Source: a candidate division Zixibacteria bacterium DG_27 (GTDB taxonomy: Bacteria > Zixibacteria > MSB-5A5 > DG-27). From it: a stretch of 15,237 bases of DNA. The position numbers were made by a program, and so were the translations under genes. Within the stretch, counting starts at the first letter, position 1; each line of letters opens with the position of its first letter. The notes under the pieces are model-generated. The model did no database searches. It had not been told where the DNA came from and saw nothing but the letters and a program-made list of their open reading frames with translations. The stretch is from contig LIZU01000007.1 in assembly GCA_001302725.1 (NCBI GenBank), forward strand, positions 1-15,237. The letters run 5' to 3'. Positions 14,356 to 15,237 of this stretch are shown in pieces.

Positions 14356-15237
14356 CTATTTCAACAGCAACATCTTCTTGGCTTTGGTGAAATCTCCTGC
14401 ATGAATTCTGTAGAAATACACGCCGGATGATATCTCCTTTGCATCCCAGATCACGTGATGGTAGCCGGCCTGCTGCTGCTTTTTAACAAGCGTGCTAACC
14501 TTGCGGCCGAGGAGGTCGTAGACCTCGATAGTGACATCTGAAAACTCCGGCAAGCCGTACTTGATGGTCGTCCGATCATTGAACGGATTAGGATAACTTC
14601 CAAGCAGGGCAAATTCGCGGGGAAGCCCACTCTCATCTGGTGGACTCGCGACAGAAGTCTCCTCACAGTCGAATTGAACCACTTTGAAGGCATCAATGCC
14701 GGCCTCGACAACGGATCCACTGTCAAGATCGGAGGCCTCAAAGCGGACCCGAATCTGGTCAGTGGGGGTCACAAAGTCGGTGACATTGAAGGAATGCTCT
14801 GTCCAACCGCCGATGCTTGAGGGGCCAATCGTCTCAGCCAGAATCCAGCTTGCGCCATCGTCGTCGGAGATATAGGTCTTGAACAGATCATTGTTGGGAT
14901 GATTGCCCACGTTGTTGGTGTACCACAAGGCGTACTTGACTTGAGGGTCTTCAATCGCGCTCAGGTCGATGGTTGGAGAGGTCAGGCAGGTGTATCCACC
15001 GTCAACATCGGAGTCTCCGACTTCGTTGCCGGTAAGATAACACTGCCCGGAGCCGTCGAAATCTCTCGGCGGATCGCCCCGCCCGCCACCGCCCACCGGC
15101 ACACCTCGCTCCCAGTGACCCTCCAGAGCATCGCCGGAGACGGTCCAGCCTTGATGGGTTTCGAAATCGTCCTCCATGACTATGGTTATGGTCCCGACTA
15201 CTGCATTGTAGACTGAATTGGGCGCATCCGGCGGACT
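14356..15237 (-). CDS. C-terminal part of a large secreted protein with type IX-like sorting tail
   Basis: The frame is open from the right edge of the window to the stop at 14356 (293 visible residues), so the N-terminus lies outside. An internal methionine at 15177 is not the start: the upstream 20 codons are open and continuous with it. The first 190 residues form a jelly-roll-like module of the kind found between a catalytic domain and the tail of FCB exoenzymes (DDFETHQGWTVSG, GHWERGVPVGGGG, YLTGNEVGDSDVDGG, SDDDGASW). The last 80 residues are the immunoglobulin-like sorting tail with SYPNPFNDRTTIKY (visible 214-227) and a terminal LLLK. Such modules often follow peptidases, but the catalytic domain is not visible and I assign none. 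Convergent with the nitroreductase gene, with 282 bases between, in which I see no clear terminator. Confidence 0.85.
   Translation of the reverse strand, partial: SPPDAPNSVYNAVVGTITIVMEDDFETHQGWTVSGDALEGHWERGVPVGGGGRGDPPRDFDGSGQCYLTGNEVGDSDVDGGYTCLTSPTIDLSAIEDPQVKYALWYTNNVGNHPNNDLFKTYISDDDGASWILAETIGPSSIGGWTEHSFNVTDFVTPTDQIRVRFEASDLDSGSVVEAGIDAFKVVQFDCEETSVASPPDESGLPREFALLGSYPNPFNDRTTIKYGLPEFSDVTIEVYDLLGRKVSTLVKKQQQAGYHHVIWDAKEISSGVYFYRIHAGDFTKAKKMLLLK

Overview
The window looks like a chromosomal segment from an uncultured bacterium of the FCB superphylum or a related candidate phylum (Zixibacteria, Cloacimonadota and WOR-3 are the kind of lineage meant). This is inferred from three exported proteins. 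The two whose C-termini are visible end in the YPNPFN-type immunoglobulin-like tail with a terminal LLLK, which in these lineages marks type IX-like secretion or surface anchoring. Base composition is moderately GC-rich by eye. Phylum-level placement cannot be proven from the window.

Left part (1-3540, minus strand): two tandem paralogous secreted Asp-box (BNR-type) proteins. The left one is cut by the window edge. Each has its own promoter and ribosome binding site, with a hairpin terminator between them. Next (3541-4121) comes a stretch without an intact gene that may hold a frameshifted gene remnant.

Middle (4122-8917): a SPOR-domain lipoprotein and an MFS transporter diverge from a short region with two near-consensus sigma70 promoters. 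The transporter overlaps the 3' end of a convergent, membrane-anchored M23 (LytM) peptidoglycan peptidase. Upstream on the minus strand lies the amrB-amrA (Memo and AMMECR1) pair of the AmmeMemoRadiSam system. Its radical SAM partner is not in the window.

Right-centre (9429-14073, plus strand): a tightly packed run of small-molecule enzymes. It holds a cupin, a glyoxalase/VOC gene broken by three small indels, a class I methyltransferase, three different GNAT acetyltransferases, and a membrane-anchored NTF2-like/nitroreductase fusion. Several of the genes overlap by a few bases, as in a translationally coupled operon. The run resembles detoxification or resistance-type cassettes, and its substrate is unknown. 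It is the least ordinary part of the window.

Right edge (14356-15237, minus strand): the C-terminal part of another large secreted protein with a YPNPFN tail. Its N-terminus lies outside the window. I saw no tRNA, rRNA, insertion sequence or CRISPR array.
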